From Desulfovibrio sp. JC010 (lineage in GTDB: Bacteria > Desulfobacterota > Desulfovibrionia > Desulfovibrionales > Desulfovibrionaceae), in NCBI RefSeq assembly GCF_010470675.1, contig NZ_VOIQ01000008.1, positions 26,243-90,242 of the forward strand: 64,000 nucleotides of DNA. Reading direction: 5' to 3'. The translations under genes were made by a program, and so were the position numbers. Shown in pieces: positions 19,622-27,993 of this stretch (positions within the stretch are counted from its first letter, which is position 1; each line of letters starts with the position of its first letter). A model generated the notes under the pieces. It ran no database searches. It worked only from the letters and a program-made list of their open reading frames with translations, and was not told the DNA's origin.

Positions 19622-20062
19622 AGATTCGCAACATTCATTCTACTCATCGCACTGTTCATACCAACGAATAGCTGGGCGCAATCTATATTGCCACTATCTT
19701 GCGATGATGTAACCAAAATCGAGGTATGGCGCTTCCGTGGAAAAGTTTGGTACAGGCCCAAAGAGGGCTATCACTATCCAATCATAATTTACCTGACGGA
19801 GAAGGCCCAGAAACGCACGGCTCAAGTATATAAAGCTACTGAAAAAACTCTCTTTATGACCAATAATTGCAGATTTTTCATTAGAAATGTGCAGATCAAG
19901 GCTCAGGGGAAGCTCATACAGAGTGCTGACCCCACTCGGGACAACTTCCGTGGTGACGTAGCAGTCATTATAACCAAAAAAACCAAGGAGGCGGCCTTTG
20001 AAGCCGCCCGGCTGATCTGCCCAAGCAAAGTACCAACGGAGATGCTTACAGACGGAAGCTGA
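19619..20062 (+). CDS. Secreted putative immunity protein, copy 2
   Basis: A 147-residue paralogue of the preceding gene with the same signal peptide and length. The N-terminal 35 and C-terminal 40 residues are almost identical, whereas the middle (residues 35-90) has diverged substantially and the WHCPT cysteine is lost (WYRPK). Divergence concentrated in the middle suggests altered toxin specificity, as seen for orphan immunity arrays. No toxin gene follows. A 10-bp TTCG-loop terminator ends the unit. Confidence 0.7.
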   Translation: MRFATFILLIALFIPTNSWAQSILPLSCDDVTKIEVWRFRGKVWYRPKEGYHYPIIIYLTEKAQKRTAQVYKATEKTLFMTNNCRFFIRNVQIKAQGKLIQSADPTRDNFRGDVAVIITKKTKEAAFEAARLICPSKVPTEMLTDGS

Positions 20063-20070
20063 TTAACTAA

Positions 20071-20098
20071 GCCCCCGGACTTCGGTCCGGGGGCATTC
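20071..20098 (+). terminator. Rho-independent terminator of the rhs-immunity unit
   Basis: GCCCCCGGAC and GTCCGGGGGC pair around a TTCG tetraloop, followed by a short T-rich tail. Confidence 0.8.
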
Positions 20099-20368
20099 AT
20101 TATCAAACTACCTCACCACCAAAACAATCCCGCCCACTACAAATCACCCCCCCCAAAACAAAATGTTGCAATTTTATTACGAAAGCGATTGATTGACCCA
20201 TCAATTTATATTAAAGAGATAATCAGGTCTTTTTAAAATTGATACTGCTACTGCATTACTTTCCACGGTCAGGTGTTAATAATTCCTCAGGGTTATAGGG
20301 AAAGAGGAATTATGCCGTGCAGCAAAAAAACGTTGTTTTGGGCCGTTGGTATGTGGATACTACTGGAA
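20099..20368. other. Intergenic region after the rhs module
   Basis: About 270 bp. It contains a 10-bp inverted repeat (ATAATTCCTC at 20279-20288 with GAGGAATTAT at 20304-20313) that may end the minus-strand gene at 20369. I see no gene in it. Confidence 0.45.
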
Positions 20369-20788
20369 TCAGACTTTGCCGAGAGCGCTGCCCGGAAGCG
20401 TATACTCAAGAGCACCGGACTGTCGGGAATAGGCATTAAGTGCCCTGGTCCTCATGTAACCGGAGCTCCCGGGATTGAACATGGCGGAATCCTCGGAAAA
20501 AGCCGTTTGGGTAAGAGCAAGCTGCTGATACATATTCTGTACGTGCCGCTCTTCGCTTTGAGTACGGGGGTAGGTTTTTGATCGGAATTCGCGCGAGGCT
20601 TTTTGCGTCTCGTCCGGTTCAAATTCGAGGTCCTTTGCAGTGAAATTTACACCGAGCTTGCCGATATTGAAGCCGAATTTACGCGTGGTCACGCGTGCTT
20701 TCACCTTTTCCACTTCAGCGGCAGTCTCTCCGGACCATCTCTTCGCATTATCAACATATTGGTTGATGCCCTGCGCTGCTATTCTCAC
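20369..20788 (-). CDS. Uncharacterised small protein
   Basis: A predicted soluble protein of about 139 residues. I favour the GTG at 20788 (reads MRIAAQGINQYV), which has GGAG 6 nt upstream; a GTG at 20800 would add four residues. Basic N-terminal helix, then a stretch with alternating hydrophobics (FGFNIGKLGVNFTAKDLEFEPD), then a Gln/Ser-rich C-terminus. No cysteine, signal peptide or membrane helix. No family recognised. Divergent from the RNA/nfn unit. Confidence 0.5.
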   Translation of the reverse strand: MRIAAQGINQYVDNAKRWSGETAAEVEKVKARVTTRKFGFNIGKLGVNFTAKDLEFEPDETQKASREFRSKTYPRTQSEERHVQNMYQQLALTQTAFSEDSAMFNPGSSGYMRTRALNAYSRQSGALEYTLPGSALGKV

Positions 20789-20938
20789 TACTTTCTCCAC
20801 CAGAAAACCGTTTCCGCGTACACAAAAAAAGGCCGACTGCCATCACTGGCAATCCGCCGTATCTGCGAGACTTTCGCAATCATCCTTGAAGGATACGCGG
20901 TATTTCCGGCTTCCGTCCGTGGAAGCTGATGAAAATAA

Positions 20939-20967
20939 ACTTCTGCTAAGTTGTATTAATATATAAT
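20939..20967 (+). promoter_or_regulatory. Probable sigma-70 promoter of the structured RNA / nfnAB
   Basis: A perfect TATAAT (20962-20967) in an AT-rich stretch, with only a weak -35 region about 15-17 bp upstream. Transcription from about 20974 would begin just before the structured RNA. Confidence 0.5.
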
Positions 20968-20980
20968 ACGTAGCGGAAGA

Positions 20981-21148
20981 ATTGGCAAGAGGGGCGAGCA
21001 ATAGAATCACACTGAACATAAGGCTTTACCCGGCAGACACGGAAAAAATTTAAAAGACTGAAATAAAGCATAGCGAGGGAAGCGTAAATTTCAGTTTTTA
21101 ACAGAAAGGGAAAAGCCAAAGCCTTATAATCAGTCTGAAACTTGCAAT
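20981..21148 (+). ncRNA. Structured RNA candidate (leader or small RNA) upstream of nfnAB
   Basis: A nested rod can be drawn by eye: outer stem 20981-20989 with 21141-21148 (8 bp, one bulge), then 21011-21015 with 21130-21134 (5 bp), a 2x2 internal loop, 21018-21027 with 21118-21127 (10 bp perfect), and an inner hairpin 21053-21064 with 21088-21099 (12 bp) ending in TTTTT. The tandem AAAGCC AAAGCC at 21112-21123 allows an alternative pairing with GGCTTT. It could be a 6S-like rod, an attenuator or a cis-regulatory leader. No known family is recognised. Confidence 0.5.
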
Positions 21149-21199
21149 CTATTAGGGAAAAACTTAACTTCCCCTGAAACTTAAGCAGTGTAGGAGATT

Positions 21200-22045
21200 A
21201 TGAGCAACAAAATTCTGATTAAAAAAGCACTTATCCCCGGCCAGACATCCATGCTGGTCATTGACTGTCCTCAAATTGCCAAGAAGGCTAAACCGGGAAA
21301 TTTCGTAATTCTACGCATCCATGAAAAAGGGGAACGCATCCCCCTGACCATTGCTGACACAGACAAAGAAGCAGGCACCATCACCATCGTCTACCTCGTT
21401 GTAGGTAAAAGCTCCGCCCTGCTTGAAACACTGAATGAAGGGGACACCATCCTTGATGTCTGCGGTCCTCTGGGTAAACCGACCCACATTGAAAAGTCAG
21501 GAACCGTCATCTGTGTGGGCGGCGGTACCGGAATCGCGGCCATGCACCACATTGCCAAAGGCCACCACCTTGCCGGAAACCACGTAGTCGCCATTGTCGG
21601 CGCACGCAGCGAAAACATGCTCCTTTTCTGTACCGAACTGGGCTACTTCTGCCCCGAACTGCTCATCGCCACCGATGACGGCAGTACCGGACACAAGGGA
21701 TTTGTCACCGACCTCCTGCGCGAACGCCTTGAACAGGACAAGGACGTCGCAGAAGTCGTCGCCATCGGCCCGGTTCCCATGATGGAAGCGGTAGCCAAGG
21801 TCACCGAACCCTTCGGCGTTAAAACCACAGTCAGCCTGAACTCCATCATGGTTGACGGCGTGGGCATGTGCGGAGCCTGCCGTTGCAGCGTCGGCGGCGA
21901 AACAAAATTCGCCTGTGTGGACGGCCCTGAATTTGACGGCCACGAAGTCGATTTCAATGAGCTGAGAATGCGGTTGACCCAGTACAAGGAACAGGAAGAC
22001 CTTTCAATGCAAATGTTCAGGAGTTGTAACTGCCATGGTGAATAA
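21200..22045 (+). CDS. nfnA: NADH-dependent ferredoxin:NADP oxidoreductase, small subunit (NfnA-type)
   Basis: A 281-residue flavoprotein subunit of the electron-bifurcating NfnAB/sulfide dehydrogenase family. An FAD-binding barrel (residues 1-95, with GERIPLTIAD and CGPLGKP) precedes the NAD-binding domain (VICVGGGTGIAAMHH) and a C-terminal [2Fe-2S] motif (MCGACRCSVGGETKFACVDGP). TAGGAG precedes the ATG. Its last 11 bp overlap nfnB, so translation is coupled. The complex couples NADH and reduced ferredoxin oxidation to NADP reduction in the cytoplasm. Confidence 0.92.
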   Translation: MSNKILIKKALIPGQTSMLVIDCPQIAKKAKPGNFVILRIHEKGERIPLTIADTDKEAGTITIVYLVVGKSSALLETLNEGDTILDVCGPLGKPTHIEKSGTVICVGGGTGIAAMHHIAKGHHLAGNHVVAIVGARSENMLLFCTELGYFCPELLIATDDGSTGHKGFVTDLLRERLEQDKDVAEVVAIGPVPMMEAVAKVTEPFGVKTTVSLNSIMVDGVGMCGACRCSVGGETKFACVDGPEFDGHEVDFNELRMRLTQYKEQEDLSMQMFRSCNCHGE

Positions 22046-23450
22046 ACAGAATTTTACCCCGACCCGTACCCCCATGCCGGAACAGCCGGCTGACGTCCGC
22101 AACAAAAACTTCAGCGAAGTAGCCCTCGGCTACTCCAAAGAAGATGCCATGGCCGAAGCAGCCCGCTGCCTGCAGTGTAAAAAGCCGCTCTGCCAGAAAG
22201 GCTGCCCTGTTGAAATCGACATCAAGGGTTTCATCAAGCATCTGGCTGACGGCGATATTCCTTCCGCCTACCGGGTTATCAAGGAAACCAACGCCCTGCC
22301 CGCAGTCTGCGGCCGGGTCTGTCCGCAGGAATCCCAGTGTGAGGGAGCCTGTATTCTCGGCAAGAAGTACGAGCCGGTAGCCATCGGCCGTCTCGAAAGA
22401 TTCGTTGCAGACACCTTCGACAGCGACTCCGCCTGTGAAATGATCACCGGGCACACAGCATGTTCCCTGCCCAATGACCAGTTCAAGGTCGCCTGCATCG
22501 GCTCCGGGCCTTCCAGCCTGACCGTGGCCGGATACCTTGCCGCGCGCGGTGTACCCGTAACCGTTTACGAAGCCCTGCACGAAGTGGGCGGCGTACTGGT
22601 CTACGGCATCCCGGAATTTCGTCTGCCCAAGAACATTGTTGCCCGTGAAGTGGGCGCGCTCTGGTCCAAGGGTGTGACCTTCCAGCCCAACTACGTGGGC
22701 GGCAAGACCGTCACTGTGGAAGACCTTTTTGAGGACGGCTACAATGCGGTCTTCATCGGCGTCGGCGCAGGTCTGCCCTGGTTCCTGAATATTCCCGGCG
22801 AAAACCTTGTGGGCGTTTATTCCGCCAACGAATACCTGACCCGCATCAACCTCGGCCGGGCCTACGATTTCCCCAACCACGACACCCCCGCACCCAAGGC
22901 CAAAAACGTGGCTGTAATCGGCGGTGGTAACGTGGCCATGGATGCTGCCCGTACCGCCCTGCGTCTGGGGGCCGAGAACGTCTACATCACCTATCGCCGT
23001 ACTCAGGAAGAAATGCCCGCCCGCCTCGAAGAGCTGCACCATGCCATCGAGGAAGGCGTACAGCTTGAGCTGCTGACCTCACCCATCGCCATCAACGGCG
23101 ACGAGAACTCGCATGTTAAATCCATGACCCTGCAGGTGATGGAACTGGGCGAGCCTGATGATTCCGGTCGCCGCCGTCCCGTTGCTGTGGAAGGCAAGAC
23201 CAGAGAGCTGGAAGTGGATATGGTTGTCCTCGCAGTAGGAACCGGAGCCAACCCCATCCTGCTGGAAGCCACCCCCGGCCTTGATCTCAACAAGTGGGGC
23301 TACATCGTTACCGACGGCGAAACCGGCGAGACCTCCATTCCCAATGTCTACGCAGGCGGAGACATCGCAGGCGGGTCCGCAACAGTAATCTCAGCCATGG
23401 GCGCAGGTCGCCGCGCGGCTAAGACTATCGCGGAGAAATTGGGAGTATAG
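22035..23450 (+). CDS. nfnB: NADH-dependent ferredoxin:NADP oxidoreductase, large subunit (NfnB/GltD-like)
   Basis: A 471-residue protein related to the small subunit of glutamate synthase. The N-terminal region binds two [4Fe-4S] clusters (CLQCKKPLCQKGCPVEID and CGRVCPQESQCEGAC), followed by an FAD domain (CIGSGPSSLTVAGYLAARG) and an NADPH domain (VAVIGGGNVAMDAARTALRLGA). GDIAGGSATVISAMGAGRRAA near the end is typical. No GltB large subunit is present, and the partner nfnA overlaps its start, so NfnB is preferred over glutamate synthase. Confidence 0.92.
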   Translation: MVNKQNFTPTRTPMPEQPADVRNKNFSEVALGYSKEDAMAEAARCLQCKKPLCQKGCPVEIDIKGFIKHLADGDIPSAYRVIKETNALPAVCGRVCPQESQCEGACILGKKYEPVAIGRLERFVADTFDSDSACEMITGHTACSLPNDQFKVACIGSGPSSLTVAGYLAARGVPVTVYEALHEVGGVLVYGIPEFRLPKNIVAREVGALWSKGVTFQPNYVGGKTVTVEDLFEDGYNAVFIGVGAGLPWFLNIPGENLVGVYSANEYLTRINLGRAYDFPNHDTPAPKAKNVAVIGGGNVAMDAARTALRLGAENVYITYRRTQEEMPARLEELHHAIEEGVQLELLTSPIAINGDENSHVKSMTLQVMELGEPDDSGRRRPVAVEGKTRELEVDMVVLAVGTGANPILLEATPGLDLNKWGYIVTDGETGETSIPNVYAGGDIAGGSATVISAMGAGRRAAKTIAEKLGV

Positions 23451-23491
23451 TTGGCTTCGCCGCTGCGCGAGCTTAATTATCCTAAAACTAC

Positions 23492-23528
23492 AAAAGCCCC
23501 CCTGATGCTGGTCAGGGGGGCTTTTTTC
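23492..23528 (+). terminator. Rho-independent terminator of nfnAB
   Basis: A 14-bp stem (AAAAGCCCCCCTGA with TCAGGGGGGCTTTT) followed by T's. Confidence 0.92.
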
Positions 23529-23565
23529 GTCAGGTGACGAATTCAAAGGGGTGAGACAAATATAT

Positions 23566-24861
23566 TTATGCTGCCGGGGCAGTGGTGTGTTTTCCGGTCA
23601 TGATATCAAGGATGACCTTATCGGTCTGGACCATGCCAACGGAACCGAGCTGGCCCACGTTGCGGATGCAGGCTTCAATATCATCATCAAGGATGCCGTC
23701 CTTGCCGGGAATGGAGATGCCTTTCATGGACAGCAGTGCGGAGTTGATTGCCGCTTCCACAGCCGAAGCAACCTTCAAGGCGCAGGAGGTCTTTGCGCCG
23801 TCGCAGATCATTCCGGTAATGTCGCCCAGAGAGTTCTTCATGGCTCCTTCCACTTCTTTCAAACCGCCGCCGAGCAGAAGCACAATGCCGCAGCCGGAAG
23901 CGGTTGCCGCAAGAGCGGCTCCGCACAGGGCGGAAAGCTTGCCGAGGTGGCTCTTCATATGCACAGCGGAAAGATGGCTCAGGATCAAAGCCCGGACCAG
24001 CTCTTCTTCACTGGAATTACGGCGTCTGGCAAAGGCCAGCACAGGCAGAGTAGCGGTCAAGCCCTGATTACCGCTGCCGGAGTTGCTCATGACCGGCATC
24101 TGGATACCTTCCATGCGGGCATCGGAAGCAGCGGCAGTCATCTTGATGGCGTAGGAAACAATATCATCTGAGCGGATGCCGTCTTCAATGTCCTTGGCAA
24201 TAGATCTGCCTACTTTCAAACCCCAGTCGGCAGTAAGACCTTCAGCCGCAACTTTCTCATTAAGTTCTACTGCTTCAAGGATAAAACGCAGATCTTCCAG
24301 CGGGGCCTGAGTAGCGTATTCAAAAATTTCTTTCATGGTCATGGAACAGCCGGACTCTGTCTTGTCCTCGCTAAGAAGCGGTGCGGAGAATATCTCTTCA
24401 CCGTTCTTTTCTACCAGCACAATGGCTGCATGGGCACGGGCAATCACGCAGCGCGCGGAATCATCACCGTTTTCAACAATGGCTTCTACGTAGAGAAGTT
24501 CTTCGGTCTCAGCCAGTTCCACGTGCAAACGACCATCAGCCATAAGCTTTTTACCGGCTGCCAGCTGCTCTGCATCAAGGTCGCGCAGCACTTCCAGTGC
24601 AAGTTCGGATTTACCGCCGGTAACACCAACGGCGGCAGCAATATCCAGCCCGGTCATGCCGGTACCGGGAACGCCTACGCCCATACCGTTTTTGAGCAGA
24701 TTGCCGCTTATTTTGACCACTACTTTCTCGGGCTCTTTGCCGAGGGTTTCAGCTGCCTTGGCAGCAGCAAGGGCAATGGCGACAGGTTCTGTGCAACCCA
24801 GAGCGGGAACAACTTCACGTTTCAAAATTTCTGCGAATTCAGACCATTTATTATTTATCAT
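23566..24861 (-). CDS. cyuA: L-cysteine desulfidase family protein (CyuA/UPF0597)
   Basis: A 431-residue cytoplasmic [4Fe-4S] lyase, related to the alpha part of anaerobic L-serine dehydratase. Landmarks are ALGCTEPVAIA (Cys23), the glycine-rich MGVGVPGTGMTG, SNSGSGNQGLTATLPV and the later SGCGIVLLLGGG and CDGAKTSCALK cysteines. Known CyuA converts cysteine to sulfide, ammonia and pyruvate. Its linkage with a symporter, RidA (which handles enamine/imine products) and a YheO regulator supports an amino-acid lyase role. Serine could also be the substrate. The SD is the GGAGG inside the upstream repeat element. Confidence 0.83.
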   Translation of the reverse strand: MINNKWSEFAEILKREVVPALGCTEPVAIALAAAKAAETLGKEPEKVVVKISGNLLKNGMGVGVPGTGMTGLDIAAAVGVTGGKSELALEVLRDLDAEQLAAGKKLMADGRLHVELAETEELLYVEAIVENGDDSARCVIARAHAAIVLVEKNGEEIFSAPLLSEDKTESGCSMTMKEIFEYATQAPLEDLRFILEAVELNEKVAAEGLTADWGLKVGRSIAKDIEDGIRSDDIVSYAIKMTAAASDARMEGIQMPVMSNSGSGNQGLTATLPVLAFARRRNSSEEELVRALILSHLSAVHMKSHLGKLSALCGAALAATASGCGIVLLLGGGLKEVEGAMKNSLGDITGMICDGAKTSCALKVASAVEAAINSALLSMKGISIPGKDGILDDDIEACIRNVGQLGSVGMVQTDKVILDIMTGKHTTAPAA

Positions 24862-24868
24862 GATGATA

Positions 24869-25126
24869 TGCCTCCGGCGGCTCTCCGAGGGCCAAAGAAA
24901 CTTTTTAAAAAAGTTTCTCTGGACTCTTCAAAAACTTTTATTAGGGCTTCGCCAAGTTGGGTGGTCGATTTTGCTAGGAATTAATTCGACCTTACGTGGG
25001 AAAACGGATTGATATTTTTGTTTAAATCTTCGCCTCCGGCGGCAAAGCCCTACTGAAAAGTTTTGGGATTCTTAAACCCTTTTCCCAAAAGGGTTTAAGG
25101 CTCCCGGCAGGGCCGCCGGAGGCGAA
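24869..25126. repeat. Dispersed intergenic element, composite copy (A)
   Basis: Left half 24869-24953 (CCTCCGGCGG, an AAGAAACTTTTT/AAAAAGTTTCTC hairpin, GGACTCTTCAAAAACTTTT, GGGCTTCGCC) and an inverted right half 25029-25126 (AAAGTTTTGGGATTC, a CCCTTTT/AAAAGGG hairpin, GCCGCCGGAGGC). Together they form a large imperfect palindrome between the symporter and cyuA genes. The left end supplies GGAGG to cyuA. Confidence 0.85.
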
Positions 25127-25135
25127 ATCATTTCA

Positions 25136-26332
25136 TTAAGAAGTGCGGGCTTTGTCGAGTTCACCGTTACGGTTGAAGATACCTTCCATCATGAGAGCGA
25201 GTGCACCGTCACCGGTAACGTTACATGCAGTACCGAAGCTGTCCTGCAGGGCGAATACTGCCAGCAGCAGTGCAACACCTGCGGGATCGAAGCCGAGTAC
25301 ACCTACTACGATACCAAGGGAAGCCATAACGGTTCCGCCGGGAACACCGGGTGCGCCGATGGCGAAGATACCAAAAAGCAGGATGAACATGGCCATGGTT
25401 CCTACGGAAGGCAGAGTGCCGTAGAGCATCATGGAGATGGTCATGGCAAAGAAAGTCTCAGTAAGAACGGAACCGCAGAGATGGATGGTTGCTCCGAGAG
25501 GCACCATGAATTCAACGGTATCCTTACCCAGAGCCTTGGATTTACCTGCGCATTCGAGGGAAACAGGCAGGGTTGCTGCACTGGACATGGTTCCAACCGC
25601 AGTGAGGTATGCGGGCGGATAATGCTTGAATACTTCGAGGGGGTTACGTTTGGAAATGATTCCTGCAAGGGTGTAGAGGAAAGTCAGCCAGATGAAATGA
25701 CCGATGAGAACGATGACAATAACTTCAAGGAATACGGGAAGCTGTTTGGTCAGGCTGCCTTCGTAAGCAAGACCGGCAAAGGTGGTTGCGATAAAGAAAG
25801 GCAGGATGGGGATAATGATGCGGCTGACAACCTGCATCATGATGTTCTCGAATTCACCGAGCATATTTTCAAAGGTCTTGGCCTTAACCCAGATGGTGGC
25901 GATGCCGAGTACAACTGCGGTAACCAGAGCGGTCATGACGGACATGATCGGCGGAATGGAAAGCTGGAACACAACTTCGGGCAGTTCGCGCAAACCTTCA
26001 ACCTGTGTGGCAATGGAAAGATGCGGAATGAGAGCATATCCGGCAACAGCGGCCATGGTGGCGGCACCTGCTGCGGAAAGGTAAGCGAGACTTACGCCCA
26101 CACCCAGCATCTTGGATGCATTCTGGCCCAGACGAGTAATTGCGGGGGCGATGAATGCGAGGATTACGAGGGGTACAGTATAGAAAATAAACTGACCCAT
26201 TACATATTTAGCAGTAACCACAACTTCCATTACCGCATGGTTGGCAAAGAGGCCGATTCCGACACCGGCGGCAATACCGATGAGCAGTTTGATAATCAGC
26301 CCGAACTCTTTGAACTTGGATTCATTTGACAT
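25136..26332 (-). CDS. Dicarboxylate/amino acid:cation symporter (DAACS family)
   Basis: A 398-residue membrane transporter with 8-10 hydrophobic segments and the family hairpin motifs (AAATLPVSLEC in the serine-rich re-entrant loop, and ALQDSFGTACNVTGDGALAL near the C-terminus containing the cation and substrate site). ATG 26332 follows AAAGGAG. It sits between ridA and cyuA on the same strand, so the substrate is probably the amino acid degraded by CyuA (cysteine, serine or a related one). This is inference from context. Confidence 0.86.
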   Translation of the reverse strand: MSNESKFKEFGLIIKLLIGIAAGVGIGLFANHAVMEVVVTAKYVMGQFIFYTVPLVILAFIAPAITRLGQNASKMLGVGVSLAYLSAAGAATMAAVAGYALIPHLSIATQVEGLRELPEVVFQLSIPPIMSVMTALVTAVVLGIATIWVKAKTFENMLGEFENIMMQVVSRIIIPILPFFIATTFAGLAYEGSLTKQLPVFLEVIVIVLIGHFIWLTFLYTLAGIISKRNPLEVFKHYPPAYLTAVGTMSSAATLPVSLECAGKSKALGKDTVEFMVPLGATIHLCGSVLTETFFAMTISMMLYGTLPSVGTMAMFILLFGIFAIGAPGVPGGTVMASLGIVVGVLGFDPAGVALLLAVFALQDSFGTACNVTGDGALALMMEGIFNRNGELDKARTS

Positions 26333-26412
26333 TTTTTCCACTCCTTTCCTTTAACAGGACCATAGCCGGACCCCTGAAAAATCACCCGGCAGCACCACGG
26401 TCCGAATTTAAT

Positions 26413-26787
26413 TTATTTTACCGCAATAGCCTCGATCTCAACCAGAGCGCCGAGGGGAACATTAGCCACTTCAAAGCAGCTGCGTGCGGGGTAAGGCTCA
26501 GAGAAGTAAGTAGCATATACTTCGTTGATAGCTGCGAAATCTTCGATGTTCTGGATCAGCACGGTGGTTTTGACCACGTTGTCCATAGTGGTGCCTGCTG
26601 CTTCAAGAACGTACTTGAGGTTATCAAGGGCCTGTTTGGCCTGTGCACCGGGACCTTCAGGCATTTTTCCGGTTTCTTTATTGATGGGCAGCTGGCCGGA
26701 AGTGAAAACCATATTTCCGGATTCAATTGCGTGAGAGTAGCAGCCTACTGCTGCGGGGGCTTTCTCACTTACAACTACTTTTTTCAT
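26413..26787 (-). CDS. ridA: RidA family reactive-intermediate deaminase
   Basis: A 124-residue YjgF/YER057c/UK114 protein. The conserved arginine is in YPARSCFEV, with GQLPINKETG, and the C-terminal signature LGALVEIEAIAVK. It hydrolyses 2-aminoacrylate and similar enamines made by PLP or Fe-S serine/cysteine lyases, which fits the linked cyuA. ATG 26787 is chosen because AGGAGAG is 6 nt upstream. It is the first gene of a probable ridA-symporter-cyuA operon. Confidence 0.92.
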   Translation of the reverse strand: MKKVVVSEKAPAAVGCYSHAIESGNMVFTSGQLPINKETGKMPEGPGAQAKQALDNLKYVLEAAGTTMDNVVKTTVLIQNIEDFAAINEVYATYFSEPYPARSCFEVANVPLGALVEIEAIAVK

Positions 26788-27097
26788 TGTTCTCTCCTGT
26801 ATGGATATTTTTTCTTTGAGTTCAGAAACAACCTTCACGTTGTGTTGAAATCCGGTATAGCGATAAGATTTTTACGCGTCAATAAAAAATTATTCAAACG
26901 AGAAAAATTTATTAAAGTCAAATTAAAAATTTATTACAAATCCATTTAGAATTTATTTTAATAAATATGACCAATTTAAATTTCGAAAAAATGATTATTC
27001 ACTCACATTTTTATCGATAAACAAAAAACCGGACCAAACCCCAAAAGGGTTCGATCCGGTTTTTCCGGTTGTGTCAAGTACTGCCGTGCGGCAAAAA
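26788..27097. other. Promoter region of the ridA-cyuA operon with upstream terminator
   Basis: Very AT-rich, about 300 bp. It contains a strong terminator (27024-27064) for the regulator gene and several TTTATT/AATTTAT-type repeats that may hold the operon promoter and regulator sites. No gene was seen. Confidence 0.5.
27024..27064 (-). terminator. Terminator of the YheO-type regulator gene
   Basis: AAAAACCGGA and TCCGGTTTTT pair around an inner CCCC/GGGG element, with T tracts on both strands. Confidence 0.8.
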
Positions 27098-27811
27098 TTA
27101 TTTATCGTTGATCTTCTGCAAATACCGGTAGACGGTTGCTTCCGAGACTACCAGATGTTTGGCGACATCTTTGATAGCCCCCTTGAGCATAAAAACACCG
27201 CGTTCGTTCAGAGTGGAGACCACATCCATTTTTTCTTCGGAAGTCATGCGCTCCGGCAGGATGTTAGTGTCTGCGATCACACGTACAATCAGGGATTCAG
27301 TCAGGTCTTCCATGGATTTGGGAAAGGTTTCGCTGTGCTCCTCTTCTTCAGGAACATTGCCGAACTCTTCTTTCTTAACTGAGCGGTCAAACCCGGCACT
27401 GTGGATGACTTTATTGATCAGTTCCCGGGCGGCCAGCATGTCCGAAGTATCCATGTTCAGACAAAGCATACCCAGCAGTTCGCCCTCAGAATCCTTGATG
27501 AAATATGTTGCTGAATGAAGGATGTGTCCGTTGCGCCCCTCGGTGGTGTAGCCCATCATCCAGTCCTTTTCGCGGTAGACCTCATCCACCAGAAACTTCA
27601 GGGCCAGATCGGTCAGCGGAGCGCCCACACCGCGCCCGGAAATATGCTCATTGGCAATGGCCAGCACGGACTTTTCCTTGCTGGTGGTATCGTGCAGGAC
27701 CACTTCGCAATTATCCCCCAGAAATGTTCCCAGAAACTCCACAAAAGGGACATAATGATCGATCTTACATGATATAATTTTGGATTTGGCAGGCAAAGGA
27801 CTCTCCCTCAT
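27098..27811 (-). CDS. YheO/DauR-type transcriptional regulator (PAS-like plus HTH)
   Basis: A 237-residue protein. Residues 18-130 match the YheO-like PAS domain (FLGTFLGDNCEVVLHDTTS, SIANEHISGRGVGAPLTD-like region, DSEGELLGMLCLNMDTS), and residues 200-237 the C-terminal helix-turn-helix ending in VAKHLVVSEATVYRYLQKI. It lies upstream of, and is transcribed like, the ridA-symporter-cyuA genes but has its own terminator. It probably senses the amino acid substrate and controls that operon. Confidence 0.85.
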   Translation of the reverse strand: MRESPLPAKSKIISCKIDHYVPFVEFLGTFLGDNCEVVLHDTTSKEKSVLAIANEHISGRGVGAPLTDLALKFLVDEVYREKDWMMGYTTEGRNGHILHSATYFIKDSEGELLGMLCLNMDTSDMLAARELINKVIHSAGFDRSVKKEEFGNVPEEEEHSETFPKSMEDLTESLIVRVIADTNILPERMTSEEKMDVVSTLNERGVFMLKGAIKDVAKHLVVSEATVYRYLQKINDK

Positions 27812-27993
27812 AATAATTTTTTATCAGCTCCAGAATTTTTTGTACTCATGATAAAAATTTTGTCAATCATCCAATTCAACTTTAAAAACGATCCCGGATT
27901 TACAGGAAAATCTAATACTGTATTTTTGCTTAAAGCCGGGGTATGTACCTAATCACCCACCAACTAAAACCTCAAAGACACGACAGACAGACC

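Noticed and set aside
20273-20581. A 102-codon plus-strand gene
   Set aside because: Starts within an inverted repeat, overlaps the better-supported minus-strand gene at 20369 and shows no motif.
22035-23450. Glutamate synthase small subunit (gltD)
   Set aside because: No gltB is present and the gene overlaps the NfnA-type subunit, so NfnB is the better call.
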